A DNA stretch of 64,000 nucleotides from Luteimonas marina (GTDB taxonomy: Bacteria; Pseudomonadota; Gammaproteobacteria; Xanthomonadales; Xanthomonadaceae): NCBI RefSeq assembly GCF_007859325.1, contig NZ_VOHK01000005.1, positions 124,001 through 188,000 of the forward strand, written 5' to 3'. The position numbers and the translations under genes are program-made. The notes under the pieces were generated by a model. The model did no database searches. It worked only from the letters and a program-made list of their open reading frames with translations, and was not told the origin of the DNA. The first letter of the stretch is position 1; each line of letters opens with the position of its first letter. Positions 20,066 to 29,557 of this stretch are shown here, piece by piece.

Positions 20066-22293
20066 CGCGGATCTCCATACCAGATGCCGCGCCCCTCGGT
20101 GCCGAAGTAGACGCGGCCATGCAGGCGGGGATCGCCCGTCACGTGGCGCATGATGCCGCCAAAACGCAGCGCATCATGGTCGATGCGCGTCCAGCGGCGG
20201 CCACCATTGTCCGAGCGGTGCAGACCGAGCCTGCCGTTGACCTCGCCGTAGACGAACAGCACCGGCGGATCGCCGTCGTTTGCCGGCCGGCCGAGCCCGA
20301 CCGAATGCGCGTTGTCCACGCCCGGCACGCGTTCGAGTTTGCCCGGCGACCAGTGCAGCAGGCCGCGCCAGGACGCGGTGATCCAGGCTTCGCCCGTGCG
20401 CTGCGGGTGCGGGCGGATCTCGGGGCGGAACCAGTCGCCGACCTCGCCCACCTGCGCGTCCACCTCCACGAAGGACACGCCGCCGTTGCCGCTCACGTAC
20501 AGCTTGCCGGCGATCGGGTCGAAGCCGTAGTACACCGCCTCGTCGACCCGGTCGGCTTCCACCACCGCGCCCTTCGGCAACCCTTTCACCGCCTGCCAGC
20601 GCCCGCCCATGTCGGCGGTGAGCCAGTGGCCGCCGCCGCGCGGCTGCCAGATCGCGCGCTCGCCGTCGGCGGCGAGGGTGATGCGGCCCGCGCCGTCGCC
20701 CTCGGGCGGCTCCTGCGCGAACGCGCTCCAGCTGCGCCCGCCGTCGTCCGACCACGCGCCGCGCACCGCGCCCTCGGGCCGGTTGTGGAAATACCCGGTG
20801 CGCACCATGCGCTGCGGCGCCTGCCCGGCGAAGGCGAGGCTTTCGGTGTTGGAGAAGCGCACGCCGGAAAAGCGCTGCTGCGAGGCGTCGAGGGCGTCGT
20901 GCACGAAGCCGTCGACGTCGCCGAGCCCGCTTACCAGGTGCGCGCCCTGCGGCGGGCTCAGCAGCGCCAGCGGCACGGTTTCCTCGAAGCCGCGCTGCTC
21001 GAACGTCCACTGCAGCGTGTCGCCGGCGTCGAACGCGCGCGCGTTGCGCGAGGCCCACACGCCGTAGCCGGTGACGAACCAGATGCGCTCGGGATCGTGC
21101 GGATCGATCTCGACGTCGGCCATCCAGTGCGGCTTGGCATCGAGGGTCCACGGCGCGGTCGAGTGGTCGAAGGCCGAACGCGCGAACGTCGCCGTCCAGG
21201 TGCGGCCGCCGTCGGTGCTGCGGTAGAGGTCGTCGTGCGGCACGTAGCGGCGGAAGGTGGTGGCGACGATCACGTCCGGATCGCGCGCGTCGACCGCCAC
21301 CGCACCCCAGCCGAAGCCGCTGGCCTGCGCGGCGATGCGCGGCAGCGGCGTGATGTCGGTCCAGCTGCCGTCGGCGGGATCGAAGCGGTACACCGCGCCG
21401 TCGGCCATGTGGTTCGGACCCGGCTCGTCGCCGTAGCTCAGCAGCCAGCGTCCGCGCCCGTCGCGCACCATGTGGCTCGGGCGCAGGCCCACGGGTTGCC
21501 CGGGCACTGCCTGCCAGCTCGCGCCGCCGTCGTCGGAACGGTAGACGCTCGCTTCCTTCGTGGACACGCCGGCGTAGATCGTGCGCGAGGGCGTGCCGGC
21601 CGCACCGCTGCCGGGCTCGAACACGACGAAGGCGATGCCGATCGGCTGCTCCTCGCGCCAGGCCGCAGCCCAGGCGGCGCGCGACTTCGCGACCGCCGGG
21701 AAGCCGGGCAGCTCGCGCCAGCGCGCGCCGCCGTCGTCGCTGCGCCACAGGCCGTTCGCGCGCGTGCCGAAGAGCAGCACGCGGCCGTCGTTGGGATCCA
21801 CCGCCAGGCGTTCGCCGTTGCCGCGCCCCTGCGCATTGCCGCCGAGCTTGAACGGCAGCGCCGCGCGCTGGAACGTGGCGCCGCGATCGCTCGAACGCAG
21901 GATCGCGCCATCGTCCCCGCGCTCGTGCAGGTAGGTGCCGACCGCGAGGTAGACGCGATCGGGATCGGACGGATCCAGCGCCAGGCTCTCGACGCCGAAG
22001 CGGCCCTTGTCCTCGGCGCCCATCCAGTCGAGCAGCGGCGTCCAGCGACCATCGGCCTCCCGTCGGTAGGCGCCGCCGATGTCGGTGCGCGCATACAGCA
22101 GGCCCGGCTCGGCGGGATGGAACACCAGCCCGCTGACGAAGCCGCCGCCGCCGATGGCGACGTTGCGCCATTGATAGGCCGCGTCCCGCGCCGACGCGGA
22201 TAACGCGAGGCAGGCGCAGGCGAACAGCAGCCACGCCCACGCCCTTGAACACCGGTCCGTGCCTCGCACGGATCGCCCTGCCTGGAGCCTCAT
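20062..22293 (-). CDS. GH74 endo-xyloglucanase
   Basis: 743 aa. The ATG at 22293 (GAGGG nine bases upstream) gives a signal peptide ending ALSASA, so the enzyme is exported. Two seven-bladed propellers with repeated BNR/Asp-box motifs (SSDRGATF, SDDGGARW, STDGGRTW) form the cleft. Catalytic carboxylates by family comparison are Asp71 (YARTDIGGAY) and Asp459 (SGLGDVDGF). GH74 enzymes invert and cut the beta-1,4-glucan backbone of xyloglucan. This is the depolymerising enzyme that defines the locus. It has no carbohydrate-binding module or dockerin. Its stop codon overlaps the CE20 start, so the two genes are translationally coupled. Confidence 0.95.
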   Translation of the reverse strand: MRLQAGRSVRGTDRCSRAWAWLLFACACLALSASARDAAYQWRNVAIGGGGFVSGLVFHPAEPGLLYARTDIGGAYRREADGRWTPLLDWMGAEDKGRFGVESLALDPSDPDRVYLAVGTYLHERGDDGAILRSSDRGATFQRAALPFKLGGNAQGRGNGERLAVDPNDGRVLLFGTRANGLWRSDDGGARWRELPGFPAVAKSRAAWAAAWREEQPIGIAFVVFEPGSGAAGTPSRTIYAGVSTKEASVYRSDDGGASWQAVPGQPVGLRPSHMVRDGRGRWLLSYGDEPGPNHMADGAVYRFDPADGSWTDITPLPRIAAQASGFGWGAVAVDARDPDVIVATTFRRYVPHDDLYRSTDGGRTWTATFARSAFDHSTAPWTLDAKPHWMADVEIDPHDPERIWFVTGYGVWASRNARAFDAGDTLQWTFEQRGFEETVPLALLSPPQGAHLVSGLGDVDGFVHDALDASQQRFSGVRFSNTESLAFAGQAPQRMVRTGYFHNRPEGAVRGAWSDDGGRSWSAFAQEPPEGDGAGRITLAADGERAIWQPRGGGHWLTADMGGRWQAVKGLPKGAVVEADRVDEAVYYGFDPIAGKLYVSGNGGVSFVEVDAQVGEVGDWFRPEIRPHPQRTGEAWITASWRGLLHWSPGKLERVPGVDNAHSVGLGRPANDGDPPVLFVYGEVNGRLGLHRSDNGGRRWTRIDHDALRFGGIMRHVTGDPRLHGRVYFGTEGRGIWYGDPR

Positions 22294-22460
22294 CGGCCAG
22301 CGCCCTCGCCCTAGCTGGTCAAGCCTCCGAGGATAGGGGGTGCAGACATGCCGTTCCAATGAAGAAATTCCTGACACGTATAGCACCGGGGAATGCTGCG
22401 TTGCGCCATCCGCTGGCGGACGGCGAAGTCTCCGCGGTCTGGAAAGCCATCCCGGACAAG

Positions 22461-22539
22461 CCTGTCATTTCGACCGCAGGGAGAAATCTTCTTCCCTCGC
22501 GCCGGACATGAGATTTCTCCCTGCGGTCGAAATGACAGG
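22461..22539. repeat. REP-like inverted repeat, family 2 copy a
   Basis: Perfect 29-nt arms (CCTGTCATTTCGACCGCAGG... to AGAAATCT) enclose a 21-nt loop between the receptor and GH74 genes. The gap 22294-22633 otherwise holds the terminator at 22574-22614 and about 170 featureless bases. Confidence 0.93.
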
Positions 22540-22573
22540 GCGGTTTTCTCCGGCTTTCTCCCTCATTCGGGAG

Positions 22574-22614
22574 AAAAAAAGCGGGGACCGCGCGGCAAGC
22601 CGCACGATCCCCGC
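22574..22614 (-). terminator. Rho-independent terminator of the TonB receptor gene
   Basis: On the minus strand GCGGGGA and TCCCCGC enclose a GC-rich loop that itself folds (GTGCGGCTTGCCGC), followed by seven T. It lies 20 bases past the receptor stop, so GH74 and the genes beyond it probably depend on read-through or their own promoter. Confidence 0.88.
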
Positions 22615-22633
22615 CCATTGCGCACGCCCCGGC

Positions 22634-25600
22634 TTACCAGCGCGCGCGCAGCACCGCCGAATAGCGGCGGTCGTTCATGAAGTACGAACGCGCGTACAGC
22701 GTCTCGTCGATGTAGCCGTCGGCATACGGCCGCGGCCCCATCAGCACCTTGGTGATCGAGTCGGTCAGGTTGTTGGCCTGGATGCCGATCTGGATGTTGT
22801 CGTTGATGTTGTAGAAGAACGACCCGTCCAGCTGGCCGAAGTCGTCCGCCCACATCGGCAGCTGCAGGTTGGTCTCGCTGGCGGTCAGCAGGTAGCGCGA
22901 GCGCCAGTTGTACGCCAGGCGGAACGACCACGGCCCCTTCTCGTAGACGCCCACCACGTTGTAGGCGCGCTTGGACAGGCCTTCCAGCGGCAGGTTGTCG
23001 ATCTGCGGGCGACGGGCTTCGGGATCGGTCGGATCGGGATTGGTGTTGCGTCCGCCCGAGCTGTCGACGTAGGTGTAGTTGGCCTGCACGCCGAAGCCGC
23101 TCAGCCAGCCGGGCAGGAAGTCGAAGAACTGGTTCCAGCCCACCTCGAAGCCCTGGATCCTGCCGGTGTCGAGGTTGTGCGGACGGGTGATCGCCCAGGT
23201 GATGCCACCGATCTCCTCGTCCCGCGTCTCGGTGACGAAGTAGCCCTCGACGTCCTTGTAGAACACGGTCGCGTAGAGCATGTTCGCCGGCCCGAAGTAC
23301 CACTCCAGCGCGGTGTCGAACTGGTTGGCGCGCATCGGCTCCAGCTCGGGGTTGCCGGCACTGCCGGAGTAACCCTGCAGGTACTCGTAGCCGCAGGGCT
23401 GGTCGTCGTTCAACTCCGGCTGGCACTCGTCGCTGATCCCGACGCGCAGCGGCAGCCACGCCGTCATCTGCCGGAAGTCGGGGCGCGCGATGGCCTTGGA
23501 CGCGGCGAAGCGCCACTGCAGCTTGTCGGTCAGGTGCAGGCGCAGGTTCAGGCTGGGCAGCACGTCGGTGTAGCTGCCGCGACTGTGGATGTCGAAGTAG
23601 CTGCCGTCGTACTGGTCGCGGATCTCCTGGATCAACCGGGCCTGGCCGCTCAGGTCCGGGATCTGGCCGAAGCCGTCGGTGCGCGTGCTGGTCTTGACGA
23701 TGCGGACGCCGACGTTGCCGTCCAGGGTCTTGCCGCCGAAGACGCCGTCGTTCTCGAAGTACAGCACGCCGTACGCGGCCTGGGTGAGCTCGTCCTGGTA
23801 GTTGGTGTCCTGCGGGTTGAACACCGCCGGCAGCCAGCCGTCGAGCCCGGCGGCCATGCGGTCCGCGTACAGCCCCGGGAAGGCGGCGCCCGCGTTGGAC
23901 AGCTCCACGATCGCGTTGGTCGGGTACCACAGGTTGCCCGGCACGTTGACCTGTCCGCGGAAGAAGTTGCCCATGGTGTACAGCTCGGAATACTGGGGCA
24001 GGTAGCGGTCGAGCCATGCCAGCTCGTTGCCACCGTCCCACGACCCGTACTGACCGGTCGCACCCGGGTCGAGCGTGGCCCAGGTCGCGCTGATCGGCTT
24101 CCAGTTGTCCCAGCCGCTGTCCTTGTTGATCTGGTTGCGCGACGCGACACGCGCGCCGAAGCGGGCGAAGCGCAGCCAGCTGCCGTCGTCGAAGGTGTAC
24201 TCGAAGTCCAGCCTGGCCGCGCGCGACTTGCCGCGGTTGTCCTGCAGGTTGTCCATCGCCGCCAGCCACGAATACTGGGACTGGTCCTGCAGCTGCCCGT
24301 CGTCGGCCAGCTGCAGCGACGGGTACTTGCCGGTCAGGTCCACGTAGATGTCGCCGAGGAAGATGCTGGAGATGACGCTGAAGTCCACCGGCTTGCTGGA
24401 CGATTCCACGTACTGGAAATCACCGCGCATGACCAGCTTGTCGGTCATGAAGTGGCGGAAGCCGGCCGACCAGTCGCTGGTCACCGTCTCCTGCCTGGAC
24501 AGGCGGTTGGTGGTGCGGAAGGCGAGGCTGTACGGCCTCACGCCGCAGCACAGCGAGGTGATGTGGAGGTTCCGCTCGATTTCCTCCCAGGGCAGGCTCC
24601 AGTCGATCTCGCCGTCCGGGTCGAGGTTCACCCAGTCGATGTCGTTGCGCCTGCGGGTCACGTGGCCGCTCTGGAACACGCCATTGGCGTCGTAGGTGAA
24701 CTGCGTGCCCGGCGCCGGCAGGATGTCGTTGTCGCGCCAGGCGCCGTCCGCGCCCTGCAGCTGGTCGCCGAACGTCATCGAATGCTCGCGCCACTGCATG
24801 TTGTACTTCGAGCGCAGGAACTGCGTATAGATTTCCGTGTTCTCGTTCGGCCGCCACTGGAACGCGAGCGCCATACCCTGGCGCTCGCGCTCGAAATCGA
24901 GCGTGCGCCAGTTGACGCCGCCGGGGATGGTCACCCAGTCGAAGCCGGTGCCCGCGAGAAGTTCGGGGTCGTTGCGGCGCTGGAAGGCCTCGATCTGGAT
25001 GCCGTCCGAACGCGTGGCCAGCTCGGAGTACGAGAGGTTGGCCAGGAAGCCGAACTCGCCGGCGCCGGTCTCCCAGCGATCGCTGAACAGGATCGACCCG
25101 GAAGGATTGCCGCGCTTGGCGAAGTCGCCGTGGTTGTAGTCGAGGCTGGCGGCGACCTTGCGGCCGGGTTCGTCGAACGGCATGCGCGTGCGCAGGTTGA
25201 CCGTGCCGCCGAGGCCGCCCTCGATGATTTCCGCCGACGGGTTCTTGTACACGTCCACGCCGGCCATCAGCTCGGACGGCACTTCCTCGAAGCTCAGGCC
25301 GCGGCCGCCGTTGGCGCTGAACACGTCGCGGCCGTTAAGCTCGCCGCGCACCTGGGTCAGGCCGCGGATCATCACGCCGCTGCCTTCGGCCGAGAAGTGG
25401 TCGGGATCGTCGCGCGCCAGGAAGTTGGTCACGGTCACGCCGGACACGCGCTTGAGCGTTTCGGTGACGCTGCGGTCGGGCAGCGCGCCGATGTCCTCGG
25501 CGGTCACCGAGTCGACGATCTGGCTCGCCTCCTGCTTGATCTCCTGCGCGCGCATCACGCTGCCGCGCACGCCCTTGACCACGACGGTGTCGAAATCGGT

Positions 25601-25768
25601 CGGGTCGGTCGCCGTGGAGGACGGCGCCGGGTCGCTGGCGACCTGCGCCCAGGCGGGCGCCGCCAGCATCGCGGCCACGCCCAGGGCAATGGCGCTGCGC
25701 CGGAACGTGCGTGCAGGATCGAAGCCTGCCGTCCGGGCCGCCGGACGGTGGTGATGGAGCGTTCGCAT
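22634..25768 (-). CDS. TonB-dependent receptor, probable xyloglucan oligosaccharide transporter (1)
   Basis: 1044 aa. The ATG at 25768 is preceded by GGGAGGGAAATC. The signal peptide (FRRSAIALGVAAMLAAPAWAQ) is followed by FDTVVVKGVRGSV, a TonB-box-like stretch, then a plug (DSVTAEDIGALPDRSVTETLKRVSGV, RGLTQVRGELNGRD, GGLGGTVNLRT) and a 22-strand barrel ending in aromatic RARW. The length and the SVTETLxRxxGV plug motif are those of the long carbohydrate receptors of Xanthomonas and Caulobacter. Lying next to GH74, it should bring xyloglucan oligosaccharides across the outer membrane. It is clearly paralogous to the next receptor upstream. Confidence 0.93.
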   Translation of the reverse strand: MRTLHHHRPAARTAGFDPARTFRRSAIALGVAAMLAAPAWAQVASDPAPSSTATDPTDFDTVVVKGVRGSVMRAQEIKQEASQIVDSVTAEDIGALPDRSVTETLKRVSGVTVTNFLARDDPDHFSAEGSGVMIRGLTQVRGELNGRDVFSANGGRGLSFEEVPSELMAGVDVYKNPSAEIIEGGLGGTVNLRTRMPFDEPGRKVAASLDYNHGDFAKRGNPSGSILFSDRWETGAGEFGFLANLSYSELATRSDGIQIEAFQRRNDPELLAGTGFDWVTIPGGVNWRTLDFERERQGMALAFQWRPNENTEIYTQFLRSKYNMQWREHSMTFGDQLQGADGAWRDNDILPAPGTQFTYDANGVFQSGHVTRRRNDIDWVNLDPDGEIDWSLPWEEIERNLHITSLCCGVRPYSLAFRTTNRLSRQETVTSDWSAGFRHFMTDKLVMRGDFQYVESSSKPVDFSVISSIFLGDIYVDLTGKYPSLQLADDGQLQDQSQYSWLAAMDNLQDNRGKSRAARLDFEYTFDDGSWLRFARFGARVASRNQINKDSGWDNWKPISATWATLDPGATGQYGSWDGGNELAWLDRYLPQYSELYTMGNFFRGQVNVPGNLWYPTNAIVELSNAGAAFPGLYADRMAAGLDGWLPAVFNPQDTNYQDELTQAAYGVLYFENDGVFGGKTLDGNVGVRIVKTSTRTDGFGQIPDLSGQARLIQEIRDQYDGSYFDIHSRGSYTDVLPSLNLRLHLTDKLQWRFAASKAIARPDFRQMTAWLPLRVGISDECQPELNDDQPCGYEYLQGYSGSAGNPELEPMRANQFDTALEWYFGPANMLYATVFYKDVEGYFVTETRDEEIGGITWAITRPHNLDTGRIQGFEVGWNQFFDFLPGWLSGFGVQANYTYVDSSGGRNTNPDPTDPEARRPQIDNLPLEGLSKRAYNVVGVYEKGPWSFRLAYNWRSRYLLTASETNLQLPMWADDFGQLDGSFFYNINDNIQIGIQANNLTDSITKVLMGPRPYADGYIDETLYARSYFMNDRRYSAVLRARW

Positions 25769-26135
25769 GATTTCCCTCCCGAGGATGCGCATCGAACAAA
25801 TGGATTGTGGTCACCGGAAAACGCTGCAACGCCGACGGTGCAGCCGTCTGGCTGCCTGCGCCGGAAACCGATCGAAATTTGCGTAACCCTCCGACTGCGA
25901 ACGCCCACGACCCCTTGCGACTCGTGTCCGTGCAGAAAACACGGCCGGCCCCCCGGCCACCCCCGTACCACAGTGCGATCTGTGCCGCTGCACGGAAAGG
26001 TATCGCTACCATTGGAGCGGCGTCAACGACATCCTCCGTCGACGCCGCGATCCGGTCAGATGAAACCTTTCCGCCATCGCCGCCTCCCCGCGGGAAAGGC
26101 GGCGCGCACGGCCCCGGCATGCGCCGGCGCCGGAA
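25769..26135. other. Promoter region between the two TonB receptor genes
   Basis: The gap contains no believable gene in either direction. It ends in a terminator of the upstream receptor at 26136-26172 and holds the palindromic site at 25999-26010. It must carry the promoter of receptor 1, though I see no convincing minus 35/minus 10 pair. Confidence 0.6.
25999..26010. promoter_or_regulatory. Candidate operator GGTATCGCTACC
   Basis: A near-palindrome with GGTA/TACC arms resembles LacI-family operators. A related site, GTTACCGCTAAC (shared core TAnCGCTA), lies at the same kind of place before receptor 2. No LacI-type gene is in the window. Confidence 0.3.
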
Positions 26136-26172
26136 AAGAAGCGGGAATCGCCCAGTGCTGGAAGCGATTCCC
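26136..26172 (-). terminator. Terminator of TonB receptor 2
   Basis: On the minus strand GGGAATCG and CGATTCCC flank a 14-nt loop and are followed by GCTTCTTTT, 58 bases after the receptor 2 stop. Confidence 0.75.
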
Positions 26173-26229
26173 GGAAACCCGGAGCGTGGCGTGCCGGCGC
26201 GCGAGCGGTCCCGCGCCGGCCGCTGCGGC

Positions 26230-29211
26230 TCAGAAGGTGAAGCGCAGCGTCGCCGCGTAGCGCCGGTCGTTCACGTACCACGAGGTGACGCGCCGGCCGG
26301 CCCCGTTCTGGTCCATGATCGTGCGCTGCTCGGCGTTGTTGAGGTTGTTCATCTCCAGGCCGATCTGCACGTTGTCGGAGAACCGGTAGAAGATCGAACC
26401 GTCGAGCTGGCCGAAGCTGTCGCTGTAGACCGGCAGCTTCCAGTTGACGTTGTTGTCGGTCTCCGCATCGGCGTCGGGGTCGTAGCTGCCGTTGTATCCA
26501 TTGGGACCGACCGAGAGCAGGTATTCGCTGCGCCAGTTGTAGGCCAGGCGGATCTGCCACGGGCCCTTCTCATAGAACGCGGCGACGTTGTAGGCGTTCT
26601 TCGACAGGCCATCGGCCGGCAGGTCTCCGAACAGCGAACCATCGGTGTCGACAGGCGCCACGTCGATGTTGTTCGGCACCCTGGTCGAGCTGTCGATGTA
26701 GGTGTAGTTGGCCGACATGCCGAAGCCGTCGAACGGCGCAGGCAGGAAATCGAAGAACTGGTTCCAGCCGATCTCGGCGCCCTGGATCTTCGCGGTCCCC
26801 ACGTTCACCGGGCGCGTGATCAGGTAGTTGTATTCGTTGCCGTCGGCGCCCGGATAGGCGACCAGCTCGGTCTGGCGACGGAAGTAGTCCTTGACGTCCT
26901 TGTAGAAGAGGTTGACCCACGCCATGCCGCCACGATCCGGCGCGAAGTACCACTCCAGCGACAGGTCGAACTGGTTGGCCTTCATCGGCTCCAGGTACGG
27001 GTTGTCGTAGGAACTGCCCGTCAGGTCGAGGTCGGTCACCGGCAGCGCGCTGCCATCGTCCGGCGGATCGATGCCGGGCCGGGTGCCCACATTGAGCATC
27101 TGGTAGGCCTGCATGTCGCTGAAGTTCGGCCTCGCGATCGCCTTCGATGCGGCGAAGCGCATGACCCAGTTCTCCGCGAACTCCCACTTCAGGTTGGCGC
27201 TGGGCAGGATGTCGGTATAGGAATTCTCCGCCGTCACCGGCACCGCCTCGCCCGCACCCAGGTAGGGGGCGTACGGCTGGTTCGGGTAGACCAGGTAGCC
27301 CGCCGCGCTGTTCTCGGTACGGACGACGCGCAGGCCGAAGTTGCCGTCGAGCAGCAGGTCGTCGACCGCGAAGTTGAGCATCGCGTAGGCGGCGTAGGTC
27401 TTCTCGCGCTGCTCGTTGCCCCATTGCGGGTCGGCCAGGTTGCGCGGCGCGTAGACGCCGGCGTAGCAGCACAGGTAGTACGGATCGGCGGCGCTGTGGA
27501 TGGCCTGGTAGCTGTTCGGGAAGCCGAGCGCGGTCGCCAGGATCGGCGCGTAGATCGCGCCGGGGGTGTTGGCGTCGCCGCGGTAGAAGTTCTCGAACGT
27601 GGTCAGGTTGACCAGGCTCGAATTGACCTGGTCGTTGAGGTTCACGCCCGGCAGCGGCTGGTCGCCCGGCAGCGCCCACCATTGCATCCACGGCTGGATC
27701 ACCGGCTGCCAGTCGTAGCCGGTGTCGATGCTGTGCGCGTCGCGGTCGGTCACGCGCACGCCGAACTTGACCGAATCGAAGAAGTTGCTGTCGAAGCTGT
27801 GCTTGAGGTCGGCGCGCCAGGCGATCTCCTCTGCCTCGTTGTCGTCCTGGTGGTCCATCGTGAACGCCCAATAGTAGTTATCGAGGTTCGCGGTGAAGGA
27901 CTCGTCGACGCCGATCACCGGCCGGCCGCCACTGACGTCGATGTCGATGTAGGGAACGTTCAGGCCCAGCGTGACGGTGGAGTCCAGCGCCCGGGTGTCG
28001 GCCTTGATGTACTGGAGATCGGTCGAGAACTCGGTGCGATCGCCGATCAGCCACTTCAGGCCCGCCGAGAAGTCCCGGGTCTTGGATTGGCGATGCGAGG
28101 CGCGGATGTCCGCGCCCATCGGGATGTTGCCGTTCGAGGCCACGCGGCCGGACACGAAGACGTCGCCATCAAGTTCGTAGGGCTGGCTGGCGTCGAGCCG
28201 CATCTGCAGCGGGTCGTTGTCGAGGAAGATCGCGTCCTCGTACCACAGCTCGTCGTAGCTGCTCTGGAACGCGGTGGCGAACAGTTCGACGCGGTCGTTC
28301 GGGCGCCACTGCAGGGCCACGTAGGCGCCCTGGCGTTCGCGCTCGTAATCGAGCGTGCGCCAGTCGGCGCCGCGCGGGATCCACACCGGGTCGCCGCTGC
28401 CGTCGCCGTCGAGATCGGCGTTGGCGTTGTTGAAGAACGGGCGCACGAACATGCCGTCGGTACGCGTGGCCAGTTCCGAATGCGCGATGTCGACCAGGAT
28501 GCCGAAGTCGCCGGCATCGGTGCTCCAGCGGTTGCTGTACAGGATCGAGCCCGAGGGCTTGAGCTTGTCGGCGAAGTCGCCGCGGTTGGCGCTGAAGGAC
28601 ATGCCGAACTTGCTGCCCTCGAAATCGAAGGGCATGAAGGTGCGCAGGTCGACCGTGCCGCCGAGACCGCCCTCGATCATCGCGGCGGTCTGGTTCTTGT
28701 ACACGTCGACGCCGGCCATCAGTTCCGACGGCACGTCCTGGAAGCTGAGGCTGCGGCCGCCGGAAGCGGAGAAGCTGTCGCGGCCGTTGAGCTCGGAGCG
28801 CACCTGGGTCAGGCCGCGCACGGCCACGCCGGCGCCTTCGGCCGAGAAGTGCTCGGGGTCGCCGACCGACAGGAAGCGGTCGATGGTGATGCCGGGGATG
28901 CGCGAGAGGGTCTCGGTGACGCTGCGGTCAGGCAGCGCGCCGATGTCGAGCGCGGTGACCGAATCGACGAAGGTGTCGGCGTCGCGCTTGATGTCCTGGG
29001 CGCGGTAGACCGACGCGCGGATGCCCTTGACCACGACCGCGTCGAGATCGGTGGCGGCCTCGCCGGCGGGGGTGGCATCGGCCTCCTGCGCGTGGGCGGT
29101 ACCGAGCAGCATGGCCGCGACGCCCAGGGCGATGGCGGAGCGGCGGAGCGTGCGGATGGCGTCGGAGCCTGCCGGACCAGCGGCTGGTCGGCGGTTGCGG
29201 AGCATTGACAT
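26230..29211 (-). CDS. TonB-dependent receptor, probable xyloglucan oligosaccharide transporter (2)
   Basis: 993 aa. The ATG at 29211 follows GGGAGGGGAACGCC; longer frames upstream run through the promoter. The signal peptide LRRSAIALGVAAMLLGTAHAQ, the plug blocks VTALDIGALPDRSVTETLSRIPG and RGLTQVRSELNGRD, and the terminal aromatic TLRFTF mark it as a tandem paralogue of receptor 1. Such receptor pairs are found in the Xanthomonas xyloglucan locus, where they may differ in side-chain preference. It is the first gene of the minus-strand cluster and has its own promoter region, which also carries candidate sites for the neighbouring LysR protein. Confidence 0.92.
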   Translation of the reverse strand: MSMLRNRRPAAGPAGSDAIRTLRRSAIALGVAAMLLGTAHAQEADATPAGEAATDLDAVVVKGIRASVYRAQDIKRDADTFVDSVTALDIGALPDRSVTETLSRIPGITIDRFLSVGDPEHFSAEGAGVAVRGLTQVRSELNGRDSFSASGGRSLSFQDVPSELMAGVDVYKNQTAAMIEGGLGGTVDLRTFMPFDFEGSKFGMSFSANRGDFADKLKPSGSILYSNRWSTDAGDFGILVDIAHSELATRTDGMFVRPFFNNANADLDGDGSGDPVWIPRGADWRTLDYERERQGAYVALQWRPNDRVELFATAFQSSYDELWYEDAIFLDNDPLQMRLDASQPYELDGDVFVSGRVASNGNIPMGADIRASHRQSKTRDFSAGLKWLIGDRTEFSTDLQYIKADTRALDSTVTLGLNVPYIDIDVSGGRPVIGVDESFTANLDNYYWAFTMDHQDDNEAEEIAWRADLKHSFDSNFFDSVKFGVRVTDRDAHSIDTGYDWQPVIQPWMQWWALPGDQPLPGVNLNDQVNSSLVNLTTFENFYRGDANTPGAIYAPILATALGFPNSYQAIHSAADPYYLCCYAGVYAPRNLADPQWGNEQREKTYAAYAMLNFAVDDLLLDGNFGLRVVRTENSAAGYLVYPNQPYAPYLGAGEAVPVTAENSYTDILPSANLKWEFAENWVMRFAASKAIARPNFSDMQAYQMLNVGTRPGIDPPDDGSALPVTDLDLTGSSYDNPYLEPMKANQFDLSLEWYFAPDRGGMAWVNLFYKDVKDYFRRQTELVAYPGADGNEYNYLITRPVNVGTAKIQGAEIGWNQFFDFLPAPFDGFGMSANYTYIDSSTRVPNNIDVAPVDTDGSLFGDLPADGLSKNAYNVAAFYEKGPWQIRLAYNWRSEYLLSVGPNGYNGSYDPDADAETDNNVNWKLPVYSDSFGQLDGSIFYRFSDNVQIGLEMNNLNNAEQRTIMDQNGAGRRVTSWYVNDRRYAATLRFTF

Positions 29212-29281
29212 GGCGTTCCCCTCCCAAGGACACATGACAAGCGGATCGAACTGGTTTCTGGCCGCCTCGGCCGCGGAACGT

Positions 29282-29293
29282 GTTACCGCTAAC
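29282..29293. promoter_or_regulatory. Candidate operator GTTACCGCTAAC
   Basis: GTTA/TAAC arms around CCGC, 71 bases upstream of receptor 2. It shares the core TAnCGCTA with the site before receptor 1, which suggests a common regulator. Confidence 0.3.
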
Positions 29294-29342
29294 CGGGCGG
29301 TGACAGCGCTTGACATCGACGGTTGCGGCGGAGCATAGGAGC

Positions 29343-29372
29343 GTCGAGCAATGCTCGACCAATGAAATTTTG
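29343..29372. promoter_or_regulatory. 17-nt perfect palindrome plus AATGAAATTTTG site upstream of receptor 2
   Basis: GTCGAGCA-A-TGCTCGAC (29343-29359) is perfectly symmetrical. It is followed at once by AATGAAATTTTG; the 11-mer AATGAAATTTT occurs again, inverted, in the divergent lysR-dgoA region at 30585-30595. Either could be a binding site for the LysR protein. The remainder of the gap 29212-29557 shows nothing else. Confidence 0.35.
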
Positions 29373-29557
29373 CTTCTCGTCTATTTTTTTCTGGAATACC
29401 TTGGGTCGCCGGCTCGAAGAGCCGTTCCGCGACCGTACGCGCAAAGGTGCTTCGCTCAGACGAGGGGACGCTCCGGAGTGCGATGCGGGAGGAAGCCGAA
29501 AAAGGCAGGGCCAGGGAGGACGGCCTAAGGAACAGGAAATCCGCCGGAGCGGAGCGG

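Noticed and set aside
22340-26260. 1306-residue plus-strand frame opposite TonB receptor 1
   Set aside because: It is an antisense shadow caused by GC-rich codon bias; its composition is unlike real proteins and the receptor is on the other strand. The same holds for the frames opposite receptor 2 (25807-29208) and receptor 3 (43950-47195).
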